From Yoonia sediminilitoris (GTDB lineage Bacteria > Pseudomonadota > Alphaproteobacteria > Rhodobacterales > Rhodobacteraceae), in contig NZ_QBUD01000012.1 in the NCBI RefSeq assembly GCF_003058085.1, positions 1 through 64,000 of the forward strand: a stretch of 64,000 nucleotides of DNA, read 5' to 3'. Positions 61,238 through 64,000 of the stretch are shown in pieces. The position numbers and the translations under genes were made by a program. The notes under the pieces are model-generated. The model had not been told where the DNA came from. It did no database searches and worked only from the letters and a program-made list of their open reading frames with translations. How positions within the stretch are numbered: position 1 is the first letter of the stretch; every line of letters starts with the position of its first letter.

Positions 61238-62290
61238 ATGAAAACCATTAAAGGCCCCGCCCTGTTCCTTGCGCAGTTCGCAGGGGACGAAGCCCCTTTC
61301 AACAGCTGGGACGGCATTACGAAATGGGCGGCTGATTGCGGCTATAAAGGGGTCCAGATCCCAAGCTGGGACGGGCGGCTGTTCGACCTGCAAAAAGCAG
61401 CTGACAGCAAGGATTACTGCGATGAAATCGCAGGGCAGGCGCGGGCAAACGGTATCGAGATCACAGAATTGTCCACCCATCTGCAAGGGCAGCTCGTGGC
61501 CGTGCATCCGGCCTATGATACAGCGTTTGACGGTTTTGCAGCGCCCGCCGTGCAGGGTGATCCCAAGGCCCGTCAGGCGTGGGCGGTCGAGCAGGTCAAA
61601 CTGGCCCTCACGGCGTCACGCAATCTGGGGATAGGGTCGCAGGCGACCTTTTCGGGTGCTCTGGCGTGGCCCTACATCTATCCGTGGCCGCAACGCCCCG
61701 CCGGTTTGGTCGAGGCCGCCTTTGACGAGCTTGCCGCGCGCTGGCGTCCGATCCTGGACCATGCTGATGAAATGGGCGTGGACCTTTGCTATGAAATCCA
61801 CCCCGGCGAAGACCTGCACGACGGTATCACATTCGAGATGTTCCTTGAACGGCTCGACAATCACGGGCGCTGCAACATGCTGTACGATCCGTCGCATTAT
61901 GTGCTGCAATGTCTGGATTATCTGGACAACATCGACATCTACAAGGACCGGATCAAGATGTTCCACGTCAAGGATGCGGAGTTTAACCCAACCGGCAAAC
62001 AGGGCGTCTATGGCGGCTATCAGTCGTGGGTTGACCGCGCAGGCCGCTTCCGGTCACTTGGCGATGGACAGGTGGATTTCGCGGCGATTTTTTCCAAGAT
62101 GGCCGCAAATGACTTCGACGGCTGGGCCGTGGTTGAGTGGGAATGTGCGATCAAACACCCCGAGGACGGTGCCCGCGAAGGTGCGCAATTCGTCAAGGAT
62201 CACATTATTCGCGTGACCGAGCGCGCATTTGACGATTTTGCCGGTGCAGGTACAGACGACGCGGCCAACCGCAAGATGCTGGGGATTTGA
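61238..62290 (+). CDS. Sugar phosphate isomerase/epimerase (AP endonuclease-2 barrel)
   Basis: A 350-residue xylose-isomerase-like TIM barrel, with metal-binding residues in LCYEIHPGEDLHDGITFEMF and MLYDPSHYVLQCLDYLDNID, the HVKDAEFNPTGKQGVYGGYQ segment and GWAVVEWECAIKHPEDGARE. Enzymes of this family isomerise or epimerise keto-sugars and inositols; the reaction here is unknown. It lies 18 nt after xylA and 4 nt before the Gfo/Idh gene and so belongs to the operon. Confidence 0.9.
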   Translation: MKTIKGPALFLAQFAGDEAPFNSWDGITKWAADCGYKGVQIPSWDGRLFDLQKAADSKDYCDEIAGQARANGIEITELSTHLQGQLVAVHPAYDTAFDGFAAPAVQGDPKARQAWAVEQVKLALTASRNLGIGSQATFSGALAWPYIYPWPQRPAGLVEAAFDELAARWRPILDHADEMGVDLCYEIHPGEDLHDGITFEMFLERLDNHGRCNMLYDPSHYVLQCLDYLDNIDIYKDRIKMFHVKDAEFNPTGKQGVYGGYQSWVDRAGRFRSLGDGQVDFAAIFSKMAANDFDGWAVVEWECAIKHPEDGAREGAQFVKDHIIRVTERAFDDFAGAGTDDAANRKMLGI

Positions 62291-62294
62291 TCAG

Positions 62295-63437
62295 ATGGCA
62301 CAATTGAAACTTGGCATGGTTGGCGGCGGAAACGATGCGTTCATCGGCGGGGTCCACCGGATTGCCAGCCGCATTGATGACCGCTGGCGACTGGTCGCGG
62401 GGGCGCTGTCATCCACGCCCGAGAAATCAAAGGCTTCAGGGGCCGCGCTGGGCTTGGATGCTGACCGCTGCTATGCCGATTTCGCGGAAATGGCCGCAGC
62501 AGAGGCAGCCCGCCCCGACGGGATTGATGCGGTCGCGATTGTCACCCCGAACCACATGCATTTTCCCCCCGCCAAGGCGTTTCTTGACCGCGGCATTCAC
62601 GTGATCTGTGACAAACCGCTGACTGCGACCATGGAAGATGCGCAGGCGATGGCCGCTGCGGTGGAAGCGTCAGAGGCGCTGTTTTTCCTGACCCACAATT
62701 ACACCGGCTACCCGATGGTCCGGCAGGCGCAGGCGATGATTGCGGCGGGCGAGATAGGCAAGTTGCGTGTTGTGCAAGTTGAATATCCGCAGGATTGGTT
62801 GACGATCGCGCAGGAAGATACCGGGCTGAAGCAGGCCGAATGGCGGACTGATCCCGCGCGGTCGGGTGCAGGCGGATCAATTGGGGATATCGGCACGCAC
62901 GCCTATAATCTGGCTTGTTTCGTGACGGGTCTGCAGGCCACTGAACTGGCCGCTGATCTGCACTCCTTTGTGCCGGGGCGTCTGCTTGACGACAACGCGC
63001 ATATCATGTTGCGATTCGACGGCGGCGCGCGGGGCATGTTGTGGTCAAGTCAGGTGGCGCCCGGGCATGAAAACGGCCTGAAATTGCGCGTTTTTGGCGA
63101 AACCGGCGGGCTGGAGTGGTGCCAAGAAGACCCCAATTACCTATGGCATACGCCCTTTGGCGAACCCAAACGCCTGCTGACCCGCAACGGGGCAGGGTCA
63201 GGCCCGCAGGCGGCTGCCATGTCGCGCATCCCCGGCGGCCATCCCGAAGGCTATCTGGAAGGGTTTGCTAACATCTACAGCGGTGCTGCCGACGCCATCG
63301 CGGCGTTGCGCGATGGCAAGCCTTTGCCAGAAGAAACTGCACTTTTACCCGGCATACAGGCTGGACTGGACGGGATGGCTTTTATCGCGGCGTGTGTGCA
63401 GTCCTCGGCGGAAAACGCAGGCTGGGAGCGACTGTGA
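62295..63437 (+). CDS. Gfo/Idh/MocA family oxidoreductase
   Basis: A 380-residue NAD(P)-dependent sugar or polyol dehydrogenase. The Rossmann opening is LGMVGGGNDAFIGGVHR, followed by AIVTPNHMHFPPAKAFLDRG and the catalytic segment CDKPLTATMEDAQAM with the conserved Lys-Pro. A C-terminal alpha/beta domain follows. The ATG at 62295 is chosen over a start at 62229 inside the previous gene. It is the last gene of the LacI operon and probably oxidises a sugar or inositol-type compound made by the preceding isomerases. Confidence 0.93.
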   Translation: MAQLKLGMVGGGNDAFIGGVHRIASRIDDRWRLVAGALSSTPEKSKASGAALGLDADRCYADFAEMAAAEAARPDGIDAVAIVTPNHMHFPPAKAFLDRGIHVICDKPLTATMEDAQAMAAAVEASEALFFLTHNYTGYPMVRQAQAMIAAGEIGKLRVVQVEYPQDWLTIAQEDTGLKQAEWRTDPARSGAGGSIGDIGTHAYNLACFVTGLQATELAADLHSFVPGRLLDDNAHIMLRFDGGARGMLWSSQVAPGHENGLKLRVFGETGGLEWCQEDPNYLWHTPFGEPKRLLTRNGAGSGPQAAAMSRIPGGHPEGYLEGFANIYSGAADAIAALRDGKPLPEETALLPGIQAGLDGMAFIAACVQSSAENAGWERL

Positions 63438-63497
63438 CGCACGGGGAATCCCCGTTGCGGTCAACATACCCAAGCGGGGCAACCTGCCCGTGATCCG

Positions 63498-64000
63498 CTA
63501 TTCGCATCCACCGTCAGCCCAGACACGCAAGTTTTGTTTGAACGTGCCGCCGTAGGGGTGCTGTTTTGTCAGATTGGCCGATCCGGCCTCGGACAGATAG
63601 GTGTTCGCCTGCGTGCACAGGTTAGCTTGCTCCCACTGATGGCAGGCCGAACACTCTTCGTTCTTCCAGTAACTTTCGGGAAGCCCTTCGACAGGCGGGA
63701 AAAGCGGGCTGCCTTTGATCAACTCTTCCAGTGACTTTCCAACAATCGCAGCATCGCCTTGGGTCAACGGCGCTGAAAATGACACGGCCACAGGCTCTGC
63801 GGTTGGCGTGCTCTCGGCCCTAACTCCAGCTTCGTCCTGGGCCTGCGGTTCTTGCGTTGCTGGCATGGTTTCCGCGACATCGGGTTCGGCGTTTTGTGAG
63901 CCGCGTTCTGCAGCCAGAGCGTCAACAAAGAGATCTCTGGCTTGTGACGCGAATTCACTTTGTGGGTATTTATTCAGGAACATCAGGATATCTGTCGACG
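63498..64000 (-). CDS. Partial TPR-like protein with CXXCH heme motif
   Basis: The frame runs off the right edge, so the N-terminal part is missing; at least 167 residues are seen. The visible start of the fragment (ILMFLNKYPQSEFASQARDL) resembles the end of a TPR-like repeat region. A Pro/Ala/Glu-rich linker follows, then a C-terminal domain with CSACHQW, a c-type heme-binding motif, plus other Cys (CTQA, GGCE). It may be a periplasmic cytochrome or a Cys-rich export-linked protein. It converges with the sugar operon. Confidence 0.6.
   Translation of the reverse strand, partial: STDILMFLNKYPQSEFASQARDLFVDALAAERGSQNAEPDVAETMPATQEPQAQDEAGVRAESTPTAEPVAVSFSAPLTQGDAAIVGKSLEELIKGSPLFPPVEGLPESYWKNEECSACHQWEQANLCTQANTYLSEAGSANLTKQHPYGGTFKQNLRVWADGGCE

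Noticed and set aside
60248-61507. 419-codon minus frame opposite xylA and the next gene
   Set aside because: Antisense shadow of two recognised enzymes.
1-64000. CRISPR arrays, plasmid replication genes, secondary-metabolite clusters, defence islands
   Set aside because: No direct repeats with spacers, no rep/par genes, and no recognisable restriction, Cas or NRPS/PKS genes were seen.

Overview
The window looks like chromosomal DNA of a marine alphaproteobacterium of the Rhodobacterales (Roseobacter group). Grounds: the gene order ubiB-ubiE-mutM-enoyl-CoA hydratase-rpsT-dnaA-dnaN-recF-gyrB; a compact Rhodobacterales-type flagellar cluster with flaF/flbT; a hemD-mitofilin-hemY group; a TAXI-type TRAP transporter with fused permease; an FnrL-type box; and moderately high GC. 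This is inferred from order and protein families, not from a database match.

Layout. 1-3.9 kb: tRNA-Thr(CGT), then hemY-like, mitofilin-like and hemD on the minus strand. 4-5.6 kb: gpsA-YciI-EVE on plus. 6-9.8 kb: DUF2853, an extensin-like protein and ahcY (with a pseudoknot-like leader) on minus, HD hydrolase and GNAT on plus. 9.8-11.7 kb: an ECF sigma/anti-sigma pair with a divergent secreted-protein gene. 12-14.3 kb: an orphan peptidoglycan amidase, then a zone of insertion-sequence debris (broken IS110-type and IS481-type transposases) ending a few bases from fliL. 14.3-25.8 kb: flagellar genes in several transcription blocks: fliL-flgH-flgA-flgG-flgF-fliQ-fliE-flgC-flgB (minus), fliI (plus), DUF1217-flbT-flaF, flagellin, flgN and a FlgJ-type rod-binding gene (minus), fliK-flgD (plus). 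25.8-38.6 kb: the dnaA-gyrB housekeeping block.

38.6-63.4 kb is accessory metabolism. An alpha/beta hydrolase sits beside proW-proV-proX and a CuyA-like PLP lyase with a divergent LysR regulator. Next comes a membrane redox module (orphan formate-dehydrogenase-gamma-like cytochrome b, NarI-like cytochrome b, HdrD-like Fe-S protein), preceded by a perfect TTGAT-N4-ATCAA Fnr box placed as for class II activation. After a FAH-family enzyme and a PLP decarboxylase come a TAXI TRAP transporter diverging from marR-sulfatase, a multicopper oxidase, and a LacI-xylA-TIM-barrel isomerase-Gfo/Idh oxidoreductase sugar operon with a strong palindromic operator. A partial gene with a CXXCH motif runs off the right edge.

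Most of the window is conventional. The parts with the best chance of being new biology are the Fnr-linked redox module lacking a catalytic partner, the ABC transporter/CuyA-like lyase set, the TRAP/MarR/sulfatase set, the ahcY leader pseudoknot, and the twin palindromes between dnaN and recF.
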